Shown one piece after another: positions 17,040 through 25,474 of a stretch of 64,000 bases of DNA; the stretch's first letter is position 1; every line of letters begins with the position of its first letter. A model generated the notes under the pieces. It did no database searches and was not told the origin of the DNA. It was given only the letters and a program-made list of their open reading frames with translations. Position numbers and translations under genes: made by a program. This DNA comes from Cellulomonas wangleii (lineage in GTDB: Bacteria > Actinomycetota > Actinomycetes > Actinomycetales > Cellulomonadaceae). The DNA lies in assembly GCF_018388445.1 (NCBI RefSeq), contig NZ_CP074405.1, positions 3,472,001 to 3,536,000 of the forward strand. The letters are read 5' to 3'.

Positions 17040-18377
17040 CTACTGGCCGATCTGGTTCTGCAGGTCCTTCTGCGCCTGCTCGAGAGCCTGCGACGGCGCG
17101 ACGCCGTTCTCGTAGACCTCGGTCAGGGTGGTGGTGGTGAAGAGGTTGTTCAGCGTCGGCAGGTTCGGGTTCGCGAAGCCGTCGAAGTGGCCGATGCCGT
17201 CCTTGACCTCGTTGAGCACGTCGAACAGGTTCGTCCGGAAGTACTTGTTGAACTTGTTCTCCGGGTCCTTCGTGACGGCCTCGTCCTCCCACACCGACAT
17301 GTTGACGGGGTCGAAGCCGAGGACCTCCCACACGGCGACGTTCGCCTCGGGCGAGAGCTTGGCGAACGCGAGCCACTCCGCCGCGAAGTCCTTCTTGGGC
17401 GAGGACTCGATGACGGCCGTGCCGGTGCCGCCGCCACCGATCGTGGCGACGTCGCTGCCCTCGACGACGGGCGCCGGGGCGATCGCGATGTCGCCGGCGA
17501 GGTCGGGCATGTAGTCGACGAAGCGCGACGTGTACCAGGCGGGGTACACCACGGCGGCGTAGTCGCCGCTGTTGATGACGCCGAACGCCTGCTCGTCGTC
17601 GGGGCTGCCGCCGGGGATCGTGGAGATCGCGCCCGCGTCGAGCATGGCCTTCTGCATCTCGAACGCCTTGACGACGTCGGGGTTGGCGACGTCGACGTCA
17701 CCGTTCTCGTCGAAGAAGTTGCCCCCGAGCTGCGCGACGATGAGCGGCTCGACGAAGTTGACGGTCGTGCTGGCGATGCCGAACGCCTTGCCGGTCGCCG
17801 CGTTGTACTTCGCCCCGGCCTCCGAGAAGTCGTCCCACGTCTCGATGGTCGTGTAGTCGATCCCGGCCTCCTCGAGGAGCGCCGCGTTGTAGAACGTCAC
17901 GAACGCCCCGACGTGCATCGGGAAGCCGAGCATCTTCTCGGCGCGGGTGTAGAGGTCCAGCCGCGCCTGGACGATGTCGTCCTGGTAGGGCTTGGCGGCC
18001 TCGGACAGGTCCATGAGCGGGGTGCGGCCGTCCTCCGACACGAAGTTGGCGAACTTGTTGACCTCGATGTCGACGACGTCCGGCAGCCCGGAGCCCGCGT
18101 TGACCGCGAGCTGCAGCTTGTTGTGCATGTCCTGGTACGGGTAGACGGTCACGTCGAGGTCGACGGGCCGGTCAGGGTTCAGCTCGTTCCACTCGTCGGC
18201 CATCTGCTCGTAGTAGTCCGCGTGCAGCTCGGCGAACACCCACATGTCGAGCTTGGTGGCCTCGCCGTCGGCGGGGGCCGCGGCGGGCTCGTCCGAGCTG
18301 CCGCCGCACGCCGAGAGCATGAGCGCCCCGGCCAGGCCGGCCGCGACGAGCGCCGAGTACCTGCGTGGTCCTGCCAT
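17040..18377 (-). CDS. Sugar ABC transporter substrate-binding lipoprotein
   Basis: A 445-residue family-1 extracellular solute-binding protein. The lipobox is LMLSAC with lipidated Cys24, followed by a Ser/Asp/Glu-rich tether. The mature part has the usual two-lobe sequence (DMWVFAELHADYYEQMADEW, NFVSEDGRTPLMDLSEAAKP, AVVYPAWYTSRFVDYMPDLA). It captures an oligosaccharide outside the membrane and delivers it to the two permeases encoded upstream. The neighbouring GH51 suggests arabino-oligosaccharides as ligand, which is inference. Spacing to the upstream permease stop is 48 bp. Confidence 0.93.
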   Translation of the reverse strand: MAGPRRYSALVAAGLAGALMLSACGGSSDEPAAAPADGEATKLDMWVFAELHADYYEQMADEWNELNPDRPVDLDVTVYPYQDMHNKLQLAVNAGSGLPDVVDIEVNKFANFVSEDGRTPLMDLSEAAKPYQDDIVQARLDLYTRAEKMLGFPMHVGAFVTFYNAALLEEAGIDYTTIETWDDFSEAGAKYNAATGKAFGIASTTVNFVEPLIVAQLGGNFFDENGDVDVANPDVVKAFEMQKAMLDAGAISTIPGGSPDDEQAFGVINSGDYAAVVYPAWYTSRFVDYMPDLAGDIAIAPAPVVEGSDVATIGGGGTGTAVIESSPKKDFAAEWLAFAKLSPEANVAVWEVLGFDPVNMSVWEDEAVTKDPENKFNKYFRTNLFDVLNEVKDGIGHFDGFANPNLPTLNNLFTTTTLTEVYENGVAPSQALEQAQKDLQNQIGQ

Positions 18378-18425
18378 GGTGGTGACTCCGTTTCGTTGTG
18401 TGGTGCGGGTGGTGCGGGTGGGCGA

Positions 18426-19340
18426 TCAGCCCTTGAGCGCCCCCGCCGTCATCCCGGCGACGAAGAATCGCTGGAAGCAGAGGAAGAGCACGAGGACGGG
18501 CAGGAGGGAGAAGAAGGACCCGATGATCAGCAGGTCGTAGTTGTTCCCGTACGGCGTCAGCAGGGTGTTCAGGCCGATCGGCAGCGTGAACTTCTCCGCC
18601 GAGCGCAGCACCAGCAAGGGCCACAGGAAGTTGTTCCACGTGACCATGCCGTTGAGGATCCCCATGGCGGCCAGCGCGGGCCGCGAGATGGGCAGCACGA
18701 TCCGGAAGAAGATGCCGAACTCGGTGACGCCGTCCACGCGGCCGGCCTCGAGCAGCTCCTTGGGGATCCCCATGAAGTACTGCCGGAAGAAGAAGATCGT
18801 CACGGACGCCGCGAGGAACGGGATGACGATGACGCTGTACGAGTCCGCGAGCCCGATGTCGTTCACCATGACGTACAGCGGCAGCATCATGATCTCGAAC
18901 GGCACGGTCATGAGGAGCAGCACCGAGATGAACGCGGCGGTCTTCCCCTTGAAGTCGTACATCGCGAAGCCGTAGGCGACGAACGAGCTGACCAGGAGCG
19001 TGCCGGCCACCTGGACGAGCGTGAGGCCCACCGAGTTGGCGAACCACCGGAAGTACAGGCCCGAGTCGGTGAAGATCATGACGTAGTTGTCGAACCGGAA
19101 CGACGAGATGTCGACGTCGAGCCGCAGGCCGCTGCGCATGATCTCGCCGCCGTCCTGGAACGTGCCGACGAAGATCACGACGAGCGGCACCAGGACGATG
19201 AGCCCGATGACGACGAGGAAGATGCTCTGGATCGTCACGAACATCGCCCGGGGCAGCGGGTACTTGCGACGGCCCCCGGGGACGCCCGTCCCGTGCTCCG
19301 CCGAGGGGGCGGGCGTGGTCGTGGCGGTGGGCGCGCTCAT
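18426..19340 (-). CDS. Sugar ABC permease, MalG type
   Basis: A 304-residue carbohydrate permease starting MSAPTATTTPAPSAEHGTGV. It has six transmembrane helices and the EAA loop PKELLEAGRVDGVTEFGIFF ... LPISRPAL that contacts the ATPase. The C-terminus FQRFFVAGMTAGALKG is typical of MalG/UgpE proteins. The ATG at 19340 overlaps the stop of the MalF-type gene by four bases. No ATPase gene is in this cluster, so the importer must borrow a shared ATPase such as an MsiK-like protein encoded elsewhere. Confidence 0.93.
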   Translation of the reverse strand: MSAPTATTTPAPSAEHGTGVPGGRRKYPLPRAMFVTIQSIFLVVIGLIVLVPLVVIFVGTFQDGGEIMRSGLRLDVDISSFRFDNYVMIFTDSGLYFRWFANSVGLTLVQVAGTLLVSSFVAYGFAMYDFKGKTAAFISVLLLMTVPFEIMMLPLYVMVNDIGLADSYSVIVIPFLAASVTIFFFRQYFMGIPKELLEAGRVDGVTEFGIFFRIVLPISRPALAAMGILNGMVTWNNFLWPLLVLRSAEKFTLPIGLNTLLTPYGNNYDLLIIGSFFSLLPVLVLFLCFQRFFVAGMTAGALKG

Positions 19341-20287
19341 CGGGACTCCTTCTTGAACGTGCCGGTGAGGGTGAGGTAGGTGAGGTTGATCGCCATGATC
19401 ACGACGAGCAGGACCACCCCCACGGCGGACGCGTAGCCGAGGTCGTTCTCCTCGATGCCGCGGCGGTACAGGTAGCCGACGACCGTCAGACCCTGGTTGT
19501 TCGGGGAGCTGTTGCCGGCGTAGAGCATGAAGCTCTCGAGGAACATCGCCAGTCCGCCGTAGATGCTGATGGTCGTGACGTAGACCATCGTCGGCTTGAT
19601 GTTCGGCAGGGTGATGGAGAAGAACTGCCGGAGCTTGCCGGCGCCGTCGATCGACGCCGCCTCGTAGAGCTCGTCGGCGATCGACTGCAGGCCGGACAGG
19701 AAGTACAGGATGTTGACGCCGGTGTACCGCCAGGTGGCCAGTGCCAGCAGCGCGACGAGGCCGCCGAGGTCGGTGCGCAGCCACCGCACGGGGTCCGCGC
19801 CGAACCACGCGATGACCTGGTTGACCAGGCCCGTGCTCGTCTCGGCGAACATGAGCCGGAAGATGATGCCGGCGACGACGACGGACGTCAGCGCGGGGAT
19901 GAACATCGACGCCTTGAAGAGGTTCTTCAGGCGGTCCGACCCGAGCCGGGCGTTGATCACGACCGCGAGCAGCAGCGGGACGGGGATGAGGATGACGAGC
20001 GTCAGCACCATGTAGCGGGCGCTGTTGTACATGGCCTGCCAGAAGATCCGGTCGTGCCACAGCCGCTCGAAGTTGTCGGTGCCGACGAACGCGGCCTCGC
20101 CGAACATCACGCTCTGCGTGCTCATCACGAAGGTCCGGACGAGCGGCACGGCCCAGAACGCCAGCAGCGTGATGACGAACGGGGCGATGAAGAAGTACGG
20201 GGCCAGACGCTGCGAGTACAGCAGCCCCTTGAGCCTGTGCCCGAGCGGCGTGCCCGGTGACGCCGGTCGTTCCTGCAGCTGTGCCAC
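19337..20287 (-). CDS. Sugar ABC permease, MalF type
   Basis: A 316-residue permease. Six helices are visible (for example LAPYFFIAPFVITLLAFWAV), with the EAA motif YEAASIDGAGKLRQFFSITLP. The start is GTG 20287, set by AGGAGG seven bases upstream. The in-frame ATG at 20380 would put 31 residues of unrelated, Arg/Gly-rich sequence in front and use up the promoter. It is the first gene of the importer-GH51 operon, 136 bp from the palindromic operator and divergent from the LacI gene. Confidence 0.92.
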   Translation of the reverse strand: MAQLQERPASPGTPLGHRLKGLLYSQRLAPYFFIAPFVITLLAFWAVPLVRTFVMSTQSVMFGEAAFVGTDNFERLWHDRIFWQAMYNSARYMVLTLVILIPVPLLLAVVINARLGSDRLKNLFKASMFIPALTSVVVAGIIFRLMFAETSTGLVNQVIAWFGADPVRWLRTDLGGLVALLALATWRYTGVNILYFLSGLQSIADELYEAASIDGAGKLRQFFSITLPNIKPTMVYVTTISIYGGLAMFLESFMLYAGNSSPNNQGLTVVGYLYRRGIEENDLGYASAVGVVLLVVIMAINLTYLTLTGTFKKESR

Positions 20288-20423
20288 TTCCGCTCCTCCT
20301 GCCTTCCAGGGGAGGCCTCGCCGCTCGACACCTCTGTCGAGCAGGGCACCCTGGATCGGACGTTTCGCCACACGTGGCACGATGCTCGTCCCCTATGACG
20401 ATATACACCGCTGACCTGGCGTT

Positions 20424-20437
20424 TTACGACGTCGTAA
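20424..20437. promoter_or_regulatory. Palindromic LacI-type operator
   Basis: TTACGACGTCGTAA is a perfect 14-bp palindrome with the central CG typical of LacI-family sites. It lies in the 288-bp divergent region between the importer operon (start 20287) and the LacI gene (start 20576). It sits in an AT-richer patch that probably also holds the promoters. Confidence 0.75.
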
Positions 20438-20575
20438 CCGCCACGCCACTATTGCGCGCGCGGCGTACGTCTGTCAACCTCTCGGCATGGGAACGACGGG
20501 ACGGCCTGGGCCGGGCGCAGGGGCGGACGCACGCGCGGCGGGTGCACGGGCACCCGGGAACGCGCGGCAGCCGTC

Positions 20576-21613
20576 GTGAAGGTGACGATGCAGGACGTCG
20601 CACGGCGCGCCGGCGTCTCCAACAAGACGGTCTCGAACGTCGTCAACGACCACCCCCACGTGCGCCCCGAGACGCGGGCGCGCGTGCAGCGGGTCATCGC
20701 CGAGCTGGGCTACCGGCCGAACCTGTCAGCCCGGGGCCTGCGCTCCGGCAGGACCGGCGTCATCGGGCTCGCCGTGCCGCAGCTGCGGCAGCCGTACTTC
20801 GCCGAGCTCGCGGACGCGGTGATCGCCGCCGCGGAGCGGCGCAGCCTGGGCGTGATCATCGGCCAGGCCGGCGCGGACCGTGACCACGAGACCGCCGTGC
20901 TCACGAACGGCCTGCGGCAGACCGACGGCATGCTCTTCAGTCCCGAGCACCTCGGCACCGAGGACCGCCACCTCCTCGACGACGTCACCTACCCGCTCGT
21001 GCTGCTCGGCGAGCGCATCTTCGGCGGGCCCGACGACCACGTGACCATGCACAACGTCGAGGGCGCCCGCGCGGCCGTCGAGCACCTCATCGGCCTCGGC
21101 CGACGGCGCATCGCCGTCCTCGGCGCCCACCCCGACCGGCGCAGCGGGCAGATGCGGCCGTCGGACCTGCGCGTGCGGGGCTACCGCGAGGCGCTCGCCG
21201 TGGCCGGCCTGCCGGAGGACCCGCGGCTCGAGTGCGCCGTCGCGCCCTGGCTCCCGCAGAACGGCGTGGACGCGACCCGTGAGCTGCTCGCGTCCGGCGT
21301 CGAGTTCGACGCCGTCTTCGCGCTCAACGACAGCCTCGCCATCGGTGCCCTGCGGGCGCTCGCCCGGGCCGGGCGCCGTGTGCCCGACGACGTGGCCGTC
21401 ATCGGGTTCGACAACATCGGCGACGGCCGCTTCTCGAACCCCTCGCTGTCCAGCGTGGACCCGGGACGGGAGGAGATCGCCGAGACGGCCGTCGCGATGC
21501 TCGTCGAGCGCATCGAGGCCGACCCCCGGGACGTCCGCCCGCCCCGGCTCCACAAGGCCGCGTTCCGCATCGTGGCCCGCGAGTCCACGGGCGGTCAGGA
21601 CGACCAGGCCTGA
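20576..21613 (+). CDS. LacI-family sugar-responsive repressor
   Basis: A 345-residue regulator. The N-terminal helix-turn-helix MQDVARRAGVSNKTVSNVVN with the hinge helix ARGLRSGRTGVIGLAVP is standard. The periplasmic-binding-protein-like core includes VLTNGLRQTDGMLF, VFALNDSLAIGALRAL and DVAVIGFDNIGDGRFSNPSL. It is divergent from the importer/GH51 operon and most likely represses it by binding TTACGACGTCGTAA until an arabino- or xylo-oligosaccharide is present. GTG 20576 is used as the start; GTG 20582 or ATG 20588 would remove only a few residues. Confidence 0.93.
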   Translation: MKVTMQDVARRAGVSNKTVSNVVNDHPHVRPETRARVQRVIAELGYRPNLSARGLRSGRTGVIGLAVPQLRQPYFAELADAVIAAAERRSLGVIIGQAGADRDHETAVLTNGLRQTDGMLFSPEHLGTEDRHLLDDVTYPLVLLGERIFGGPDDHVTMHNVEGARAAVEHLIGLGRRRIAVLGAHPDRRSGQMRPSDLRVRGYREALAVAGLPEDPRLECAVAPWLPQNGVDATRELLASGVEFDAVFALNDSLAIGALRALARAGRRVPDDVAVIGFDNIGDGRFSNPSLSSVDPGREEIAETAVAMLVERIEADPRDVRPPRLHKAAFRIVARESTGGQDDQA

Positions 21614-21699
21614 GGCCGGCGCCCGCACGGAGGCCCGCGCCGCAGCGAGCCGGGACCGAGAGCGTCCTCGACGAGATCCCCCCGGTCCGGAGCAACGAC

Positions 21700-21739
21700 G
21701 AGGGGCCGGCCCCGGGCGTGCGCCCGGGACCGGCCCCTC
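21700..21739. terminator. Bidirectional terminator between lacI and GH48 genes
   Basis: A 17-bp arm pair (GAGGGGCCGGCCCCGGG / CCCGGGACCGGCCCCTC, one mismatch) lies between two convergent genes, 87 bp past the LacI stop and 41 bp past the cellulase stop. Confidence 0.85.
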
Positions 21740-21779
21740 ACCCGTCGCGCATGGGGTCGCGACGGGAGCCGTCAGCCGA

Positions 21780-24311
21780 TCAGCCGGCGGTGCAGGCGGC
21801 GCCGTTCAGGGTGAACGCCGTCGGTGCGTTGTTGGTGCCGGAGTGCGACCCGTTGAAGCCGATGTCGACGGACGCGCCCGGTGCGAGCGAGCCGTTCCAC
21901 GCGGCGTTGGTCGCGGTGACCGCCGTGCCGGACTGCGACCAGGTCGCGCTCCAGCCCTGCTGGACCTGCTGGCCGTTGGCGAACGTGAAGCGCAGGTTCC
22001 AGCCGTTGAGCGCGCTGGTCCCGTTGTTGGTCACGCGGACCGAGGCCGTGAAGCCGTTGTTCCAGCTGTTGGCGGTGTACCGCACGGTGCAGGCGCCCGT
22101 GGGGTTCTGCGTGGGCGTCACCGACGGGGTCGGCGTCACTGACGGGGTCGGCGTGACCGAGGGGGTCACCGTCGGCGTCGGCGTGACCGAGGGGGTCGCC
22201 GTGGGCGTCACCGTGGGCGTCACCGTGGGCGTCGGCCCGGGGCCGGCGTCCTCGAAGAGGCGCGAGTAGTCCGACAGGGCACCGGCGATGGCCGTCTGCG
22301 CCCAGAAGCGGTGGTACTCGAACTGCGGGTCGGGCCCGCCGTTCAGCGCCGCCTGGACCTTCGCCCACTGCGGGTCGTCCTTGTAGAACGAGCGGATGTC
22401 GAGGAACGACACCCCGGGCTCCACCACGTCGCCGTTGGGCATGGTGCCCGACCAGCCGGCCGGGATGTAGACGCCGTTGCCGCCGGCGGTGTACTCGTCG
22501 TCGAACCGCTTGTAGTCGCCACGGGTCTCGACCGAGGTGACGCCGAGCGAGTCCTGGTTGTTGTCCCAGATCGCGTCGAGCAGGTCCTTGGCGGTGTCCC
22601 GCGCCTCGGTGTTGCCCGACTTGGCCGCGTAGAACAGGAGCGCGCGGGCGGTGTCACCGGCGACGCCGACGTCCTGGCCGGAGCTCTTGAGCGTGACGGT
22701 CAGGCCGGCGTTGGAGCCGGGGTTGCTCGGGTTCCAGGTGTCGGGCTTGCCCGACCAGGTGAGCTCGGACGGGACCGACCAGTCGGCGCCGTCGGTCTCG
22801 ACGTGGTCGACGACCCAGGCCGCCCACTTGTCGAGGACCGTCTTGGCCTTCGCGTTGCCGGTCTCGTAGTAGAGCTCGGCGAGCCGCTGCACGCCCCACG
22901 CCTGCATGCCGAACCACTGGTTCGACGGCGGGTCGTTGTAGACGGGCGCCTCGGTGTAGGCCATGCCGTAGAACGTCGGGGTGCCGGCCGGCGGCTGCGC
23001 GTACGCACCGTCCCAGCTGTTCGTGGCGCCACCGGCGATCGGACCGTTGGACGACTGCAACCACTGGTACAGCTCGACCTGACGCTCGGCGGCCTTGGTC
23101 CAGTCCGCCTTGGCCGTCGCCGACTTCGGCGTCAGCTTCGGGTCGTTGGACAGTGCCCACGCCGCGAACGGGTTCTGGTACCCGAAGTGCGCGTGCGACG
23201 AGCCGATGCGCCACGCCCAGCCGGAGCTGGTGTCCGTGGCGCCGCCCCACGCCATGTACCAGGACAGCAGGTAGTGCGCGCTCTCCTTGCCGGAGCCGGC
23301 GGGGCAGCTCGGCGACGTGCAGCCGATCGTCTTGAAGTACTTGTCGAACAGCGTGTAGCGCAGGTAGTCGCCCAGCTTGGCGGCCTTGGTGACGACCGAC
23401 GCGACGTCCGCCGCCTTGCCCTGCTCGGTCGCCCACTTGTTGGCCCAGTAGACGGCCTCGACGGCACGCGCGTCGGCGTCGGACGCCGACGTGAACTTCC
23501 ACTGCTTGGCGTACGACGCGTCACCGGTGAACAGGTCGAGGTACCCGTTGGGGCCGCCGTACGTGAAGTCGTCGCAGGTGGGGTGCGGGACGGTCTCCCA
23601 CACCGACTCCTGCGGGCCGCGCTGGAACGTGTTGACGAGGGACATGCCCTCGTAGTCCGGGCCGAGCTGGCAGCCGGGGCCGGGAGCCGCACCGAAGCCG
23701 TAGACGTTGTCCACGTCGCCCAGCCAGTGCATCTGGTAGATGTCGTTGTTGCCGTACGTCGCACGCAGCTCCGCGGCGATCGGGTCCTTGCCGACGCTGC
23801 CGCTGCTGCCGATCTGCGACGGGTAGTTGCTCGGGTGGTTGTACTCCGAGGCGTAGCTCGCCGGGGCGTCGGCCTTGTAGAAGGAGTTCGTCGGCTGATC
23901 CGCGGCCTGCGGGATCATGTACGTCTCCATGTTGGTCCACGCCTCGTTCAGCGGGTCCCAGTCACCGGTGGCCTGCCCGTACAGGGCCTCGAGCCAGATC
24001 CAGTAGCTGTAGGCCTCGGACGTGGTCATGTGCCCGTAGTCGGGGGCCTCGACCATGAGGGTCTCGACCGCGTGGTACGGGATGCCCTGCGGGCTGAAGT
24101 ACCCGTTGGCGGGGTCCTTGATCTTCTCGTACTGCTCGAGGAACCGCTGCGCGTACTCGGAGTCGACCGCCACGGCAGCGGGGACCGCTGCCTGCGACGT
24201 CGAGCCGGAGAGCGCCTGGGCGGCCTGCATGCCGCCTGCGGCCACGAGCGTCGTGGCCGTCAGGACGGCCCAGGCCGCTCTGACGGCACGCCGTCGGGTG
24301 CTTGAGGTCAT
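21780..24311 (-). CDS. Secreted GH48 exo-cellulase with CBM2
   Basis: An 843-residue secreted enzyme. The signal peptide (RRRAVRAAWAVLTATTLVAA, cleavage near AQA) is followed by a GH48 catalytic domain (about 48-700). It includes DYGHMTTSEAYSYWIWLEAL with likely acid Glu99, KWKFTSASDADARAVEAVYW-type helices and SAHYLLSWYMAWGGATD. A Thr/Pro/Val linker ([20 protein letters not shown]) leads to a C-terminal CBM2 (about 745-843, CTVRYTANSWNNGFTASVRV). GH48 enzymes are processive reducing-end cellobiohydrolases. Linker and CBM are C-terminal, as in Cellulomonas/Streptomyces GH48, but without fibronectin modules. ATG 24311 follows AGGAAAGG. Monocistronic. Confidence 0.95.
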   Translation of the reverse strand: MTSSTRRRAVRAAWAVLTATTLVAAGGMQAAQALSGSTSQAAVPAAVAVDSEYAQRFLEQYEKIKDPANGYFSPQGIPYHAVETLMVEAPDYGHMTTSEAYSYWIWLEALYGQATGDWDPLNEAWTNMETYMIPQAADQPTNSFYKADAPASYASEYNHPSNYPSQIGSSGSVGKDPIAAELRATYGNNDIYQMHWLGDVDNVYGFGAAPGPGCQLGPDYEGMSLVNTFQRGPQESVWETVPHPTCDDFTYGGPNGYLDLFTGDASYAKQWKFTSASDADARAVEAVYWANKWATEQGKAADVASVVTKAAKLGDYLRYTLFDKYFKTIGCTSPSCPAGSGKESAHYLLSWYMAWGGATDTSSGWAWRIGSSHAHFGYQNPFAAWALSNDPKLTPKSATAKADWTKAAERQVELYQWLQSSNGPIAGGATNSWDGAYAQPPAGTPTFYGMAYTEAPVYNDPPSNQWFGMQAWGVQRLAELYYETGNAKAKTVLDKWAAWVVDHVETDGADWSVPSELTWSGKPDTWNPSNPGSNAGLTVTLKSSGQDVGVAGDTARALLFYAAKSGNTEARDTAKDLLDAIWDNNQDSLGVTSVETRGDYKRFDDEYTAGGNGVYIPAGWSGTMPNGDVVEPGVSFLDIRSFYKDDPQWAKVQAALNGGPDPQFEYHRFWAQTAIAGALSDYSRLFEDAGPGPTPTVTPTVTPTATPSVTPTPTVTPSVTPTPSVTPTPSVTPTQNPTGACTVRYTANSWNNGFTASVRVTNNGTSALNGWNLRFTFANGQQVQQGWSATWSQSGTAVTATNAAWNGSLAPGASVDIGFNGSHSGTNNAPTAFTLNGAACTAG

Positions 24312-24527
24312 CTTCCGTACCTTTCCTGGCGTCGACCACGCGCGGCCTCGGTGCCGGGCGTGGAGCCTGTCGGGGGCCTCGGAGCCGGCGACAGTCCTGC
24401 ACGAAGGAACGGACCGGTCCGCGGTGCGCAGCGTCACGCGCCCGCGGTATGCGGTCTGGACGACGCTCACTCTCACCAGGTGCGGACGCACCGTCCAGGC
24501 CGCGAAACGCTTAGGGGCAGGCTCTCG

Positions 24528-24541
24528 TGGGAGCGTGACCA
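24528..24541. promoter_or_regulatory. Possible CebR/CelR-like half operator
   Basis: TGGGAGCG matches the left half of the cellobiose-repressor operator TGGGAGCGCTCCCA as I remember it. The right half (TGACCA) is poor. It is about 217 bp upstream of the GH48 start, so relevance is uncertain. Confidence 0.25.
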
Positions 24542-24563
24542 GGGGGCCTCGCCTGGAGCACGA

Positions 24564-24600
24564 CGACGGTGCGCCACCCGCTGCGGGCGGCGCACCGTCG
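24564..24600 (-). terminator. Hairpin after the ABC-2 permease gene
   Basis: Arms CGACGGTGCGCC and GGCGCACCGTCG pair perfectly over a 13-nt loop, 15 bp past the permease stop. Confidence 0.8.
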
Positions 24601-24615
24601 GGACGTGCGCGAGGG

Positions 24616-25473
24616 TCAGCTCCAGCGGAACAGACGCACCGCCAGCGGTGTGCCGACGAGCGCCCACGCGGCCATGACGAGCACCTGCTGGGTGGGGAAC
24701 GGCGCACCGACCCAGGCGTCGGTCATCGCCTGGCTCGCCGCACCGAGCGGCAGGTACCGGGCGATGGTCTGGACGGCCTCGGGCATGATCGGCAGCGGCG
24801 TCCACACGCCGGCGAAGAACAGGCTGATGAAGTACGCCGTCATGCCGATGCCGTTGGCCGCGCCCGTCGTCGCCGCCCGGGCCGCGATGAGCCCACCGAC
24901 CGCGAACGTCGAGAGCACCCCGAGCAGGAACGCGAGGGCCACCGTCCACGGCTGCTTCGGGAGCGTCACCCCGACCACGAGCACAGCGCAGACGAGGGCG
25001 ACGACGGCCGCGACGACGAGCGCGCCGAGGTAGACGAGCACCTGCGCGACGAGCAGGCGGGCCGGGCCGACCGGTGTCGCCGAGAGCCGCTTGAGCACCC
25101 CGCGCTGCCGGTAGGTCGCGACGGCCACGGGGAGGCTCGACAGCCCGACGGTCGCGACCGCGAGGCTCAGCACGATAGGCGTGTACCCGGTGATGGCGGT
25201 GATCTGCGCGAGCAGCGGGTCGCGGTCGTCGAACGGCTCGTCGGCCCACGGCATCGTGAGACCGAGGACGGTGATGAGCAGCGCGGGGAACCCGAGGGCG
25301 AAGAACCCCGCCGCGGGGTCGCGCACCAGCAGGCGCGCCTCGGCGACCGTCATCCGCAGCAACGCACCGCCGCGGGGGCGCGACGCCGCCGGGGCTGCGG
25401 CGAGGGCACCACGGCGCGCCGCGGCGGGGACGGCGGTGGCCGTCGTGGTCGGGGTCGGGGTCTGGGCGGTCAT
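24616..25473 (-). CDS. ABC-2 type membrane permease
   Basis: A 285-residue exporter subunit. The Ala/Thr-rich cytoplasmic N-terminus is followed by RMTVAEARLLVRDPAAGFFA, the usual amphipathic lead-in of ABC-2 permeases (DrrB-like), and about six transmembrane segments. FAGVWTPLPIMPEAVQTIARYLPLG is the characteristic late loop. It pairs with the ATPase gene directly upstream; only one base separates the ATPase stop from this start. The cargo is unknown; similar pairs export antibiotics, lipids or peptides. Confidence 0.9.
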   Translation of the reverse strand: MTAQTPTPTTTATAVPAAARRGALAAAPAASRPRGGALLRMTVAEARLLVRDPAAGFFALGFPALLITVLGLTMPWADEPFDDRDPLLAQITAITGYTPIVLSLAVATVGLSSLPVAVATYRQRGVLKRLSATPVGPARLLVAQVLVYLGALVVAAVVALVCAVLVVGVTLPKQPWTVALAFLLGVLSTFAVGGLIAARAATTGAANGIGMTAYFISLFFAGVWTPLPIMPEAVQTIARYLPLGAASQAMTDAWVGAPFPTQQVLVMAAWALVGTPLAVRLFRWS

Positions 25474-25474
25474 G

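Larger units (their letters stand above)
24312..24615. other. 304-bp intergenic region before the GH48 gene
   Basis: No credible gene is present. The region holds the GH48 promoter/leader, a possible sugar-repressor half site near 24528, and the terminator of the ABC-2 permease at 24564-24600. It is otherwise ordinary high-GC sequence; I saw no further repeats. Confidence 0.6.

Noticed and set aside
16942..17376. N-terminal extension of the GH51 enzyme
   Set aside because: The extension is antisense-like low-complexity sequence overlapping the binding-protein gene; the AGGAG site supports ATG 16941.
20288..20380. ATG 20380 as start of the MalF-type permease
   Set aside because: It would add unrelated residues and consume the promoter; AGGAGG before GTG 20287 is decisive.
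22120..22240. Repeated GTCGGCGTGACCGAGG-type units
   Set aside because: They encode the Thr/Pro/Val linker of the GH48 enzyme and are not a regulatory or CRISPR repeat.
21614..24615. Cellulosome (dockerin) on the GH48 enzyme
   Set aside because: No Ca-binding dockerin duplicates are present; the C-terminus is a CBM2.
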